A stretch of 64,000 bases of DNA from contig NZ_KV810454.1 in the NCBI RefSeq assembly GCF_001812805.1, positions 1 to 64,000 of the forward strand. Direction: 5' to 3'. The DNA comes from Corynebacterium sp. HMSC078H07 (GTDB taxonomy: Bacteria > Actinomycetota > Actinomycetes > Mycobacteriales > Mycobacteriaceae). Positions within the stretch are counted from its first letter, which is position 1. Each line of letters begins with the position of its first letter. Shown here one piece after another: positions 48,040 through 58,030 of the stretch. Made by a program: the position numbers and the translations under genes. The notes under the pieces were generated by a model that had not been told where the DNA came from, searched no databases, and saw nothing but the letters and a program-made list of their open reading frames with translations.

Positions 48040-48642
48040 CTACCACCGGCGCTCCCACCACTCTTCCAAGTGCGGGCGCTCAGCACCCACGGTGGTGGAG
48101 TCTCCATGTCCGGGGCGAACGATTGCCTCGTCCGGGTAGACATCAAAAATCTTTTGGGTGACATCCTTGTAGAGGCGCATGAAGTCTCCCTCCGACGTCG
48201 TTTTTCCCACGCCTCCAGGGAAGAGCGAATCGCCGACGAATAGGTTCGTCACACCATCGATCTCGACGGCTATTGCGGCGCCACCGGGAGTATGGCCCCT
48301 GAGGATAAGGACGGGGAACTCGTGCCCGGCGAAGGGGAGAGTATCTCCGTGCTCCAGTTCTACGTCGACAGGCGCTGGGAGGGCGGGGGAGTCGAGGAAG
48401 GATGCGTAGTGAGTCGCCCCGGTCTTGTCCAAGACCTCTTCGAGAGCGCGGACGTGGTCCCAATGACGGTGTGTGGTGAGCACAGCGGTGATGGTGACCC
48501 CATGGTCTTCAGCGAGGGAGAGGAGAGCGGGGGCGTCCGCTGAGGCGTCGACAAGCAACGCCTCATTACCTGCACAGAGCAGGTAACACTGGTTGTCCAT
48601 CTCGGAAACGGAAATTTTATGAAGTTCAACCGCGTTGTTCAT
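48040..48642 (-). CDS. metallo-beta-lactamase-fold hydrolase
   Basis: A 200-residue MBL-fold protein with TTHRHWDH (zinc ligands), RGHTPGG and [11 protein letters not shown], the glyoxalase II-like set. It is distinct from the MBL protein at 2787 but of the same class. I start at ATG 48642, with AAGGTGG before it; the open frame extends another 71 codons only because it is the mirror of the uvrA start region. uvrA is divergent, 76 bases away, as in other corynebacteria. Confidence 0.85.
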   Translation of the reverse strand: MNNAVELHKISVSEMDNQCYLLCAGNEALLVDASADAPALLSLAEDHGVTITAVLTTHRHWDHVRALEEVLDKTGATHYASFLDSPALPAPVDVELEHGDTLPFAGHEFPVLILRGHTPGGAAIAVEIDGVTNLFVGDSLFPGGVGKTTSEGDFMRLYKDVTQKIFDVYPDEAIVRPGHGDSTTVGAERPHLEEWWERRW

Positions 48643-48718
48643 GTATCCCACCTTACGGGTAGATTCTGATCCATAACTCCCATAGCCAATATTTACTTGC
48701 GTAGGAAGGCAACAATCA

Positions 48719-51556
48719 GTGGCTGATCGTTTGGTCGTACGAGGCGCACGTGAGCACAACCTCAAAGGCGTGGATATCGATATCCCGCGCGACAAGCTCG
48801 TGGTGTTTACCGGCTTGTCGGGCTCAGGCAAGTCCTCCCTAGCCTTCGACACCATTTTTGCCGAAGGCCAGCGCCGCTACGTGGAGTCCTTGAGCTCCTA
48901 TGCGCGCATGTTCTTGGGCCAGATGGACAAACCGGACGTGGAGTTTATTGACGGGCTGTCCCCGGCTGTCTCCATCGATCAGAAGTCCACCAATCACAAC
49001 CCGCGCTCCACCGTCGGTACGATTACGGAAATCTACGACTACCTGCGCTTGCTCTTCTCTCGTGCAGGTACCCCGCACTGCCCGGAATGTGACGCGGTTA
49101 TTGAACGCCAAACTCCGCAACAAATCGTGGACGAAGTGCTGGGCCAAGAAGAAAAGCTAAAGTTCCAGGTTCTGGCACCGGTGGTGCGGCGTCGCAAGGG
49201 CGAGTTTGTGGATTTGTTCAAGGACTTGGCGGCGCAGGGCTACTCCCGCGTGCGCGTCGATGGTGAGCTGCATCAGCTCAGCGATCCGCCCCAGCTCAAG
49301 AAACAAATCAAGCACGATATCGACGTTGTGGTGGACCGTCTGCAAGTCAAGGCTTCCCAGAAGCAGCGCCTTACTGACTCGGTAGAGACGGCGCTGCGGC
49401 TTGCCGACGGCCTCGTGACCCTCGATTTCGTTGACCGTGAAGAGCTGACCCACACTTACTCGGAGAAGGCCGCCTGTCCGAACGGCCACACGCTGACAGT
49501 GGAAGAATACGAGCCGCGTGCCTTTTCCTTTAACGCACCTTTCGGTTCCTGCCCGGCCTGTGATGGCCTAGGCACGCGCCTTGAGGTGGACGTGGACCTG
49601 CTCATTCCGGACCCGGATGCCCCAGCGGTGGAGGCTATTCAACCGTGGACCTCGAGCCCGAATTCACGCTATTTTGTCAAGCTGGTGGAAGGTCTGGGCA
49701 AGACCCTAGGTTTCGATCCGAAGACTCCAGTTTCAGAGTTAACTAAGGAACAGCGCCACGCACTGATCTACGGATCTGACGTCGAAGTGACGGTGCGCTA
49801 CAAGAACCGCTACGGCCGCCAGCGCAACTGGTCCGCACCTTTCGAAGGTGCCATTGGCTTCCTTGAGCGCAAGTTGGAACAGACGGATTCCGAATCGCAG
49901 AAGGACCGCCTGTTGCAATACACGCGCCGAGTGCCGTGCCCAACCTGTGGTGGTACCCGCCTAAAGCCGGAGATTCTCGCCGTGCGCTTGGCCTCGACCG
50001 CGCATGGCGAGCAGTCCATTGCTGGCTTGAGCTCGCTGTCCATCGAGGACGCCGCGGAGTTCCTCGATTCGTTGGTTCTGGGCCACCGTGAAGAAATCAT
50101 TGCCGGTGCTGTGCTCAAGGAGATTCAGGCACGTCTGCGATTCCTGCTCGACGTGGGCCTGAACTACCTCACCTTGGACCGAGGTGCCTCGACGCTTTCT
50201 GGTGGTGAGGCGCAGCGTATTCGCCTCGCCACTCAGATTGGCTCGGGCCTGGCGGGAGTGCTCTATGTGCTAGATGAGCCGTCCATTGGCCTCCACCAGC
50301 GCGATAACCAGCGTCTCATCAAAACATTGAAACGCCTGCGCGATATCGGTAACACCCTCATCGTGGTTGAACACGATGAGGACACCATCCGGGAGGCTGA
50401 CTGGCTGGTTGATGTTGGACCCCGTGCTGGCGAATTCGGCGGCCAAGTGGTGTACCAAGGCGAACCTGCCGGAATTGAGAAGGTGGAGGAGTCCCTCACC
50501 GGACAGTATCTCTCTGGGCACAAGGAACTCGCCGTGCCGGATTCGCGCCGTGCGATTGACCGTGACCGTATGCTCAAGGTGGTCGGCGCGCGCGAGAATA
50601 ACCTGAAGGGGATTGACGTGGAGATCCCTCTGGGCGTCCTCGTGTGTGTGACGGGTGTGTCCGGTTCGGGTAAGTCCACCGTGGTTAACCAGATTCTGGC
50701 CAAGACCCTGGCGAATAAGCTCAACCGTGCCCGTCAGGTACCAGGCCGCGCCAAGCGCGTGGAAGGTACTGAGCACTTGGACAAACTGGTGCAGGTGGAT
50801 CAGAGCCCCATTGGCCGCACACCGCGCTCCAACCCGGCAACGTATACGGGTGTCTTTGACAAGATCCGTAACCTCTTCGCCGAGACCCAAGAAGCGAAGG
50901 TCCGCGGATATAAACCGGGACGTTTCTCCTTCAACGTTAAGGGCGGGCGCTGCGAGGCGTGCCAGGGTGACGGCACCATCAAGATTGAGATGAACTTCTT
51001 GCCGGACGTATACGTGCCGTGTGAGGTATGCCAGGGTGCGCGCTACAACCGTGAGACACTCGAGGTTCTCTATAAAGGCAAGAACATCGCCGAGGTCCTC
51101 GACATGCCCATTACAGAGGCAGCTGAGTTCTTCGAACCGATCACATCTATCCACCGCTACCTCAATACCTTGGTCGAGGTGGGATTGGGCTATGTGCGTT
51201 TGGGGCAGGCTGCTACGACCTTGTCGGGTGGCGAGGCCCAGCGCGTGAAACTGGCCTCCGAGCTGCAAAAGCGCACGAAGGGTCGCACGGTCTATATCCT
51301 CGACGAGCCGACCACCGGTCTGCACTTTGAGGATATTCGCAAGCTCATGCTCGTTATCCAGAGCCTCGTGGATAAAGGCAACTCGGTCATCATCATCGAG
51401 CACAACCTCGATGTCATCAAGGCTGCCGACTGGATTGTGGATATGGGGCCGGAGGGTGGCTCCGGCGGCGGAACCGTCGTGGCTCAAGGCACCCCGGAAG
51501 ACGTGGCCCAGGTCGAAGGTTCCTACACCGGCAGCTTCCTCAAGGAGGTTTTGTGA
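48719..51556 (+). CDS. uvrA: excinuclease ABC subunit A
   Basis: A 945-residue damage-recognition ATPase. It has two Walker A motifs ([14 protein letters not shown] and [14 protein letters not shown]), two ABC signatures ([12 protein letters not shown] and [12 protein letters not shown]), and zinc fingers [15 protein letters not shown]...CPTCGG and CEACQGDG...CEVCQG. The start is GTG at 48719 with GGAAGGC upstream. Its last 4 bases overlap the lipoprotein gene (GTGA). Confidence 0.97.
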   Translation: MADRLVVRGAREHNLKGVDIDIPRDKLVVFTGLSGSGKSSLAFDTIFAEGQRRYVESLSSYARMFLGQMDKPDVEFIDGLSPAVSIDQKSTNHNPRSTVGTITEIYDYLRLLFSRAGTPHCPECDAVIERQTPQQIVDEVLGQEEKLKFQVLAPVVRRRKGEFVDLFKDLAAQGYSRVRVDGELHQLSDPPQLKKQIKHDIDVVVDRLQVKASQKQRLTDSVETALRLADGLVTLDFVDREELTHTYSEKAACPNGHTLTVEEYEPRAFSFNAPFGSCPACDGLGTRLEVDVDLLIPDPDAPAVEAIQPWTSSPNSRYFVKLVEGLGKTLGFDPKTPVSELTKEQRHALIYGSDVEVTVRYKNRYGRQRNWSAPFEGAIGFLERKLEQTDSESQKDRLLQYTRRVPCPTCGGTRLKPEILAVRLASTAHGEQSIAGLSSLSIEDAAEFLDSLVLGHREEIIAGAVLKEIQARLRFLLDVGLNYLTLDRGASTLSGGEAQRIRLATQIGSGLAGVLYVLDEPSIGLHQRDNQRLIKTLKRLRDIGNTLIVVEHDEDTIREADWLVDVGPRAGEFGGQVVYQGEPAGIEKVEESLTGQYLSGHKELAVPDSRRAIDRDRMLKVVGARENNLKGIDVEIPLGVLVCVTGVSGSGKSTVVNQILAKTLANKLNRARQVPGRAKRVEGTEHLDKLVQVDQSPIGRTPRSNPATYTGVFDKIRNLFAETQEAKVRGYKPGRFSFNVKGGRCEACQGDGTIKIEMNFLPDVYVPCEVCQGARYNRETLEVLYKGKNIAEVLDMPITEAAEFFEPITSIHRYLNTLVEVGLGYVRLGQAATTLSGGEAQRVKLASELQKRTKGRTVYILDEPTTGLHFEDIRKLMLVIQSLVDKGNSVIIIEHNLDVIKAADWIVDMGPEGGSGGGTVVAQGTPEDVAQVEGSYTGSFLKEVL

Positions 51557-52563
51557 CCTTCAGTAGAAAAGAACGCGGTCGCCTTGGCACCGTTCTGCTC
51601 GCTGTGGGCCTTGCCACTAGTGCGACTGTCAGCGGTTGCTCAAAGCCGGACGAGGGCCCTCAAAGCGCTGAAGCGACCTCCGAGCAAGACGCTAAGGGAT
51701 CTGAACAAGCCTCCAACTATGATCTGAAAGTTGCTTTGCGCAACGTGATCAACGAAGTTGAGAGCGAGTACAAGGAGTACGACATCAAGGCTGGTATCGC
51801 TGTGGCCGATAGCGCTGGAGTCGTGCAGGCGGGTGTGCCGGGAGAGGAGCCGACGTGGTCCACGGTCAAGGTTCCGATCGCCATCGCGGCGCTTCGCGAC
51901 GGTGCAAGTCCCGACCTGGTGGACTTGGCCATCAAGGAGTCAGACAATGATGCCGCCTACGCCTTGTGGTCCCATGTGCAATGGAACGAAGGCGATGCCA
52001 GCAGCGCACTGAAAGACCTTCTGGATGATTATGGCTCCACTGGTGAACTGGAGGAACCATTTGGGTATTCGCGCTGGTTGCTCAAGGACCAAGCGGTGTT
52101 TGGCTCACACCTGCCGTGCATACCTGAAGCGGAGTACGTCTACGATGCCATGGATGAGATCGTAGAGTGGCAGGACAACGGTTTAGATAAATTGCCCAAC
52201 ACTCGTGCCAAAGGTGGTTGGGGTCTGTCTGAGGAGGACAACGGCTATACACACCGCCAGGTGGGTGTGCGTGATGCCGGCAGTGATGGCTCGATTGGCC
52301 TTGCCATCGAGGCCACCATGCCCGGTGAGAGCGCCGAAATGGCTATCCCTGCATTAAACGTGCTGGCTGCTGGGGTGGATCGTTCCGTTACAGAAGCCCT
52401 GGATGCCGGGGCGCTCACGCCTGTGAAGGAGTGTGAGCCGAAGTCTACGGCTTCCGCGAGCGCTACGGCGAGTGCCACAGCGACGGTGAGCAGCTCGGCG
52501 TCTACACGGGACACCGCTACTAGCTCGGCGACACGCACCTCGACACAGCGATTTGGTTCCTAG
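51553..52563 (+). CDS. lipoprotein with serine beta-lactamase/PBP-like domain
   Basis: A 336-residue lipoprotein with lipobox VSGC (Cys29), an acidic linker, and a domain showing STVK (S103-K106, SxxK), SDN (S130-N132) and a KGG-type third element (RAKGGWG), the set of penicillin-recognising serine hydrolases. The C-terminus is a Ser/Ala/Thr-rich tail. The start is GTG at 51553, overlapping the uvrA stop, so it is translationally coupled to a DNA-repair gene. Whether it hydrolyses beta-lactams or peptidoglycan peptides is unknown. Confidence 0.8.
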   Translation: MTFSRKERGRLGTVLLAVGLATSATVSGCSKPDEGPQSAEATSEQDAKGSEQASNYDLKVALRNVINEVESEYKEYDIKAGIAVADSAGVVQAGVPGEEPTWSTVKVPIAIAALRDGASPDLVDLAIKESDNDAAYALWSHVQWNEGDASSALKDLLDDYGSTGELEEPFGYSRWLLKDQAVFGSHLPCIPEAEYVYDAMDEIVEWQDNGLDKLPNTRAKGGWGLSEEDNGYTHRQVGVRDAGSDGSIGLAIEATMPGESAEMAIPALNVLAAGVDRSVTEALDAGALTPVKECEPKSTASASATASATATVSSSASTRDTATSSATRTSTQRFGS

Positions 52564-52711
52564 CTCAGTGGGTGTTAGTGTTGTGGGCACTACCGCCCGT
52601 AGCGCCTCCTCCAGGAGGTACTTGGGCCGCAAGCGGAGTTTCTCCCACCCGAAGCCGCGTCGCTCACGAGATTATGCTCAGCGCGAACGCAGGATAAAGG
52701 TAAAAGAGTAG

Positions 52712-52729
52712 GCGCCACGTCAGTGGTGC
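52712..52729 (+). promoter_or_regulatory. hairpin in the infC leader
   Basis: GCGCCAC pairs with GTGGTGC (one G-T) around a GTCA loop. It lies between a TATGCT -10-like element (about 52673) and the terminator hairpin. Confidence 0.45.
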
Positions 52730-52744
52730 GTACTTGTTAGAGAC

Positions 52745-52780
52745 TCCCGGTTGCCAGTGGCACCCGGGATTTATTCGTTT
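52745..52780 (+). terminator. terminator-like hairpin in the infC leader (candidate attenuator)
   Basis: TCCCGGTTGCC pairs with GGCACCCGGGA (one mismatch, loop AGT), followed by TTTATTCGTTT. It lies 50 bases upstream of infC, where a terminator would act on the infC-rpmI-rplT mRNA rather than on the distant upstream gene. Confidence 0.6.
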
Positions 52781-52829
52781 GTGGTCACGGTAGGCGCACT
52801 ACTAGCCCCCACAATCGAGGAGAACCACA

Positions 52830-53351
52830 ATCAGCGCTGAAGCTCGCATTAATGAGCGCATCCGAGTACCCGAGGTCCGTCTTGTTGGCCCCGGTGGTGA
52901 ACAGGTGGGTATCGTCCGCACTGACGATGCTCGCAAGCTCGCATACGAAGCCGACCTTGACTTGGTCGAGGTTGCACCGAATGCGAAGCCGCCCGTAGCC
53001 AAAATTATGGATTACGGCAAGTTTAAGTACGAGCAGGCCCAGAAGGCCCGCGAGTCCCGTAAGAACCAGCAGCAAACTGTGGTGAAGGAACAGAAGTTCC
53101 GTCCGAAGATTGATGATCACGATTACGAGACCAAAAAGGGCAACGTGGTGCGCTTCCTGGAGAAGGGTTCCAAGGTCAAGGTGACCATCATGTTCCGCGG
53201 TCGTGAGCAATCGCGTCCGGAACTGGGTTTCCGCCTGTTGGAGCGTTTGGCTGACGACGTCGCTGAAGTTGGCGTCGTGGAGTCGCGCCCCAAGCAGGAT
53301 GGTCGCAACATGACCATGGTCCTGGGACCTGTCCGCAAAGGCAAAAAGTAG
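52830..53351 (+). CDS. infC: translation initiation factor IF-3 (ATC start codon)
   Basis: IF-3, 173 residues, with the complete N-domain ([42 protein letters not shown]) and C-domain ([29 protein letters not shown]). Homology requires the N-terminus to begin [12 protein letters not shown], encoded from an ATC at 52830. GAGGAG lies 6 bases before that codon, and an in-frame TAG lies 10 codons upstream with no ATG, GTG or TTG in between. The first canonical start (GTG 52905) would delete 25 conserved residues. Non-AUG starts at infC are known from other bacteria and allow IF-3 to limit its own synthesis. Confidence 0.9.
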   Translation: MSAEARINERIRVPEVRLVGPGGEQVGIVRTDDARKLAYEADLDLVEVAPNAKPPVAKIMDYGKFKYEQAQKARESRKNQQQTVVKEQKFRPKIDDHDYETKKGNVVRFLEKGSKVKVTIMFRGREQSRPELGFRLLERLADDVAEVGVVESRPKQDGRNMTMVLGPVRKGKK

Positions 53352-53387
53352 ACCACGCTCCACTTAGGATTTAAGGATTTAATTCTC

Positions 53388-53582
53388 ATGAAGCAGAAGA
53401 CTCACAAGGGCACCGCCAAGCGCATCAAGGTGACCGGCTCCGGCAAGCTGCGCCGCGAGCAGGCAAACCGCCGCCACCTCCTCGAGGGCAAGCCGTCCAA
53501 GCGTACCCGCCGTCTGAAGGGTGACGAGGACGTCGCTCGTGCAGACACCAAGCGCGTCAAGCGCCTTCTCGGCCGCGCATAA
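53388..53582 (+). CDS. rpmI: 50S ribosomal protein L35
   Basis: A 64-residue basic protein starting [20 protein letters not shown] and ending RLLGRA, the usual size. It is second in the infC-rpmI-rplT operon. Confidence 0.97.
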   Translation: MKQKTHKGTAKRIKVTGSGKLRREQANRRHLLEGKPSKRTRRLKGDEDVARADTKRVKRLLGRA

Positions 53583-53639
53583 GTCAGCGCCGAACTCCCC
53601 ATCCCCACACACTCACAATCAAGATAAGGAAGTATTACT

Positions 53640-54023
53640 GTGGCACGAGTAAAGCGCTCAGTTAACGCCAAGAAGAAGCGCCGCGCGATCCTGAAGTCCG
53701 CCAAGGGCTACCGTGGCCAGCGTTCCCGCCTCTACCGCAAGGCTAAGGAGCAGTGGCTGCACTCCATGACTTACGCTTACCGCGATCGTCGCGCCCGTAA
53801 GTCCGAGTTCCGCAAGCTGTGGATCCAGCGCATCAATGCTGCTGCTCGTATGAACGACATCACCTACAACCGTCTCATCCACGGCCTGCGCCTGGCTGAG
53901 ATCGAGGTCGACCGCAAGATCCTCGCTGAGCTTGCTGTCAACGACTTCGAGGCATTCTCCGCTTTGTGTGAGGCTGCTAAGGCTGCACTGCCGGAGGACG
54001 TCAACGCTCCGAAGGCTGCCTAA
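53640..54023 (+). CDS. rplT: 50S ribosomal protein L20
   Basis: A 127-residue protein with [19 protein letters not shown] and the typical [10 protein letters not shown] and [17 protein letters not shown] blocks. The start is GTG at 53640 with AAGGAAG upstream. L20 represses this operon in several bacteria. A strong terminator follows. Confidence 0.97.
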   Translation: MARVKRSVNAKKKRRAILKSAKGYRGQRSRLYRKAKEQWLHSMTYAYRDRRARKSEFRKLWIQRINAAARMNDITYNRLIHGLRLAEIEVDRKILAELAVNDFEAFSALCEAAKAALPEDVNAPKAA

Positions 54024-54047
54024 GCACCAGACGAATAAGCGTTACCG

Positions 54048-54090
54048 AGCCCGCCGTCTCCCAGATAAAGGGAGACGGCGGGCTTTTGTC
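54048..54090 (+). terminator. terminator after rplT
   Basis: A perfect 15-bp stem (AGCCCGCCGTCTCCC with GGGAGACGGCGGGCT), 7-base loop, then TTTTGTCTT. Confidence 0.92.
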
Positions 54091-54249
54091 TTATGAAGAG
54101 AAGAGGGCTGCTTAAGGTCGTTGTGGAATGATTGCAGTTTTCAATTTATTCATCTCTTATATACAGTCACGACGGTGGGCGGTCATGAATAAAAACTACT
54201 GTGTCGTGTGTTCATTGTCCTCCTATGTTTCACAAGGAATCTTTCACTG

Positions 54250-55929
54250 ATGACACTCTCGCGTCTCGCCACTACCGCCGTGGCTGTTGTTTCTACGGCA
54301 TCCGTCGTTTCCTTGGGCGTTAGCCCTGCCTGTGCTGCGGAAAGTGCGCACAACGGCCCCAAGAACATCATCTACATGATTGGTGATGGTATGGGCTACG
54401 GCCACCTGGCACTCACCAACCTCTATGAGACTGGCCAATCCAAGTACCTCGTTGACGGCGCCTTTGGTGACAAGAATCTGAAGGAAAAGGATGGCGACAC
54501 AGTCCAGTCCTACGAGGAATTTAACCGCTTGTCTATGGCAACCTTCCCGATGGGTGGCTCCTATGACCCGGAGCAGGCGTGGAAGACCCACGAGTACGTC
54601 ATGGAAGGCAAGATTACGGATTCAGCCGCGGCCGGTAGTGCGATGGCTACTGGCGTGAAGACAAACAATGGAATCCTTGGTATGTCGCACTACGGCATGA
54701 AGGAAGAAAACATGTCTGAGCGCGCTAAGAAGCAGGGGAAGTCTGCTGGCGTTGTCTCCTCGGTTGCCTACTCTGAGGCGACACCCGCTGCATGGGCAGC
54801 ACACAACATGGACCGCGACAAGTTGCAGGACATCACCAAGGAGATGCTGGACAGTGACCTTGACCTCGTGATGGCGGCCGGCCACCCTTTCTACAACAAC
54901 GATCACGAGAAGGTCGATACTCCGGACTACAGCTTCATCTACGAGGATGATTACGCCAAGCTTTCCGAAGGCAAGACGAGCTGGAATTACTTCGAATCCA
55001 ATGATGACTTCAAGAGCATGGCTGACGGTAACGTCGAACCAGATAAGAAGTACTGGGGCATCGCTCAGGTAGGCTCCACCCTCCAAAATTCCCGAACTGG
55101 CGAGGCAGAGGCACCCTATTCGGATGAGCTCAACGATGTCGTTGATCTGCCAACTATGACCACTGGTGCCCTTAATGCCCTTGGCCAAGATGAGGATGGC
55201 TTCTCCGTAATGATTGAGGGCGGCGCCATTGACTGGGCCGGCCACGGCAACAACCCGGTCCGCGATATTGAAGAGACGCAAGACTTCAACAAGGCTGTCG
55301 ACGCCGCTATCGAGTGGGTAGAGAAGAACTCCTCCTGGGAGGACACCTTGCTCATCGTGACCGCTGACCATGAGACCGGCTACCTCTCTGGTGCTAATGA
55401 GGTGCCGACGGAAAACAATCCAGAGGCCGAAAACAAGTTCAATGCTATGGCGGGTGCTAAAGACGAAGTCGCTCGTCACGGCTGGTATTCCGGTCAGCAC
55501 ACCAACCAGCTCGTCCCGTTCTTCTTCAAGGGCGCGGGTGCTGAGGACATCAAGGCGCATGCGGCCGGAACTGACCCGGTGCGTGGTGACTTCATTGACA
55601 ACACCACGGTGGCCAATCTGGTCTTTGATCAGTGGTGGACCAACGACGTCGCCTCACCGAGCGAGGATTCTACGACTGAGAATTCTCCTCAGCCGGCGCC
55701 GTCTGAAGACAAACCGTCGGAAGAAGACAAGCCCTCCGAGCCCTCCAAGGAACCAAAGCCGGGGAAGGACGCTGGAAGCAGCAAGAACTTCGGTGCCGGT
55801 GTTGCCACGGGTATGGGCATCCTTGCCGCTGTTGTAGCTGTACTCGCTGCGTCTGCGCAGCAGGCAGGACTGGTTAACGTCAACGTGAAGGCATTGACTG
55901 ACCTTGCACAGCGTGTTGGACTGCGTTAA
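54250..55929 (+). CDS. secreted alkaline phosphatase with C-terminal membrane anchor
   Basis: A PhoA-type metallophosphatase of about 559 residues. A Sec signal peptide (cleavage near SPACAAES, residue 30) precedes the catalytic domain with GDGMG (metal ligand D46), the active-site DSAAAG (nucleophile S125), ADHETG and GQHTNQLVPFF (metal ligands). A Glu/Pro/Ser/Lys-rich linker (about 480-525) and a final hydrophobic segment (VATGMGILAAVVAVLAASA) follow, suggesting it remains tethered. The ATG at 54250 is preceded by AAGGAA; an earlier in-frame GTG would spoil the signal peptide. It probably scavenges phosphate; no regulator site was recognised. Confidence 0.92.
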   Translation: MTLSRLATTAVAVVSTASVVSLGVSPACAAESAHNGPKNIIYMIGDGMGYGHLALTNLYETGQSKYLVDGAFGDKNLKEKDGDTVQSYEEFNRLSMATFPMGGSYDPEQAWKTHEYVMEGKITDSAAAGSAMATGVKTNNGILGMSHYGMKEENMSERAKKQGKSAGVVSSVAYSEATPAAWAAHNMDRDKLQDITKEMLDSDLDLVMAAGHPFYNNDHEKVDTPDYSFIYEDDYAKLSEGKTSWNYFESNDDFKSMADGNVEPDKKYWGIAQVGSTLQNSRTGEAEAPYSDELNDVVDLPTMTTGALNALGQDEDGFSVMIEGGAIDWAGHGNNPVRDIEETQDFNKAVDAAIEWVEKNSSWEDTLLIVTADHETGYLSGANEVPTENNPEAENKFNAMAGAKDEVARHGWYSGQHTNQLVPFFFKGAGAEDIKAHAAGTDPVRGDFIDNTTVANLVFDQWWTNDVASPSEDSTTENSPQPAPSEDKPSEEDKPSEPSKEPKPGKDAGSSKNFGAGVATGMGILAAVVAVLAASAQQAGLVNVNVKALTDLAQRVGLR

Positions 55930-55941
55930 GACACACGAGTG

Positions 55942-55978
55942 AGTGAGGGGGACGGTGCTTGGCGCCGTCCCCCTCACT
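55942..55978 (+). terminator. terminator after the alkaline phosphatase gene
   Basis: A perfect 14-bp stem (AGTGAGGGGGACGG with CCGTCCCCCTCACT), 9-base loop, weak T tail (GTTA). Confidence 0.75.
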
Positions 55979-56027
55979 GTTACCCGCAGCTAGCGCGCAG
56001 TCAACGTGAGTGGAGGAGAACTTTTCA

Positions 56028-56858
56028 ATGGCAAGGTCGGTGGGTACCGTCAAAGCTATGGATCTAGATTTCTCGTCGGCGTTTACTGAACGCACTCCAC
56101 GCGTGGTCAACGCCGCCAAATTGCATCGCGCGGCCAACCGGAGAAAGGCTGATCGCTTCATCATTGAAGGCGAAAACGCTGTGGACGCAGCCGTGTCTAC
56201 AGGGGCGGCGACGGATGTCTTCGTGACGGAGAAGGCTGCAGAACGCTTCGCACACATCGTGACCACGTGCAGCTACATGGACGTGTATGTGCACCCGATT
56301 ACTGACAAGGCCGCGAAACATCTCTCGGATACGGCGACGAGCACTGGATTGTTTGCTGTATGCCGCCCAGTACTGTGGACTTCGGGCAAGATTTTGGCGG
56401 GAAAGCCAAAGCTCGTGTCTGTTCCGGTGCTGACCTCTGAGCCCGGCAACGCGGGAACTCTGATTAGAACGTCCGATGCCATGGGTGCTGACGGAGTTAT
56501 CTTCGCCGGTGACACCGTAGATCCATTAGGTTGCAAGGTAGCGCGAGCTTCAGCAGGTTCGCTCTTTCACATTCCAGTGGCACGAGACCCCAACATCAAG
56601 GACGTGCTGGGTAAGTTGCGTTCTTCAGGAATGCAGGTGCTAGCTACGGCTGCTGATGGTGAGCTAGATCTAGCCGATGCAGACCTGTCACAGCCTACGG
56701 CGTGGCTGTTCGGCAACGAAGCGCATGGCTTGGGCGACCTTAAGGATGAGGCGGATATGCGCGTGCGCATTCCCATCCTTGGCCGAGCTGAATCCTTGAA
56801 CCTCGCTACGGCAGCCAGCATCTGCCTCTACGAATCCGCTAAGCAGCAGTCCAACTAG
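56028..56858 (+). CDS. SpoU/TrmH-family rRNA methyltransferase (tsnR-like)
   Basis: A 2'-O-ribose methyltransferase of about 276 residues with the SPOUT motifs PGNAGTLIRTSDAMGADGVIF (motif 1), AWLFGNEAHGL (motif 2) and RIPILGRAESLNLATAASICLYE (motif 3). The N-terminal substrate-binding domain begins RTPRVVNAAKLHRAANRRKADRF. The ATG at 56028 has GGAGGAG upstream; ATG 56058 is an alternative. In mycobacteria a homolog (Rv1644, tsnR) holds the same place between rplT and pheS. The target nucleotide is unknown. Confidence 0.88.
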   Translation: MARSVGTVKAMDLDFSSAFTERTPRVVNAAKLHRAANRRKADRFIIEGENAVDAAVSTGAATDVFVTEKAAERFAHIVTTCSYMDVYVHPITDKAAKHLSDTATSTGLFAVCRPVLWTSGKILAGKPKLVSVPVLTSEPGNAGTLIRTSDAMGADGVIFAGDTVDPLGCKVARASAGSLFHIPVARDPNIKDVLGKLRSSGMQVLATAADGELDLADADLSQPTAWLFGNEAHGLGDLKDEADMRVRIPILGRAESLNLATAASICLYESAKQQSN

Positions 56859-56908
56859 CCCCGTCGGCGCGCGAGGGCTGGTGGGCACAGGTGACAGGCT
56901 GCACGGTA

Positions 56909-56914
56909 AGATAG
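56909..56914 (+). promoter_or_regulatory. -10 element upstream of pheS
   Basis: TAAGAT lies about 40 bases before the pheS GTG, which has its own GAAGGT ribosome-binding region. Confidence 0.4.
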
Positions 56915-56946
56915 CTCCCGTTAGTTTTCGTGCGAGAAGAAGGTAA

Positions 56947-58002
<1,056 letters not shown>

Positions 58003-58030
58003 GTTACCCAGAAAGGATAGAGAAGAAACC

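Noticed and set aside
48643..48855. 71-codon N-terminal extension of the MBL hydrolase
   Set aside because: The extension is antisense to the uvrA start and has no family similarity; ATG 48642 fits the MBL fold.
50270..51487. 405-codon open frame antisense to uvrA
   Set aside because: It is a shadow of the conserved C-terminal half of UvrA.
52605..52618. CCTCCTCCAGGAGG palindrome after the uvrA-linked lipoprotein
   Set aside because: The loop would be only two bases and no T-run follows.
52905..53351. infC starting at GTG 52905
   Set aside because: It would remove 25 conserved residues and lacks a ribosome-binding site; the ATC at 52830 has one.
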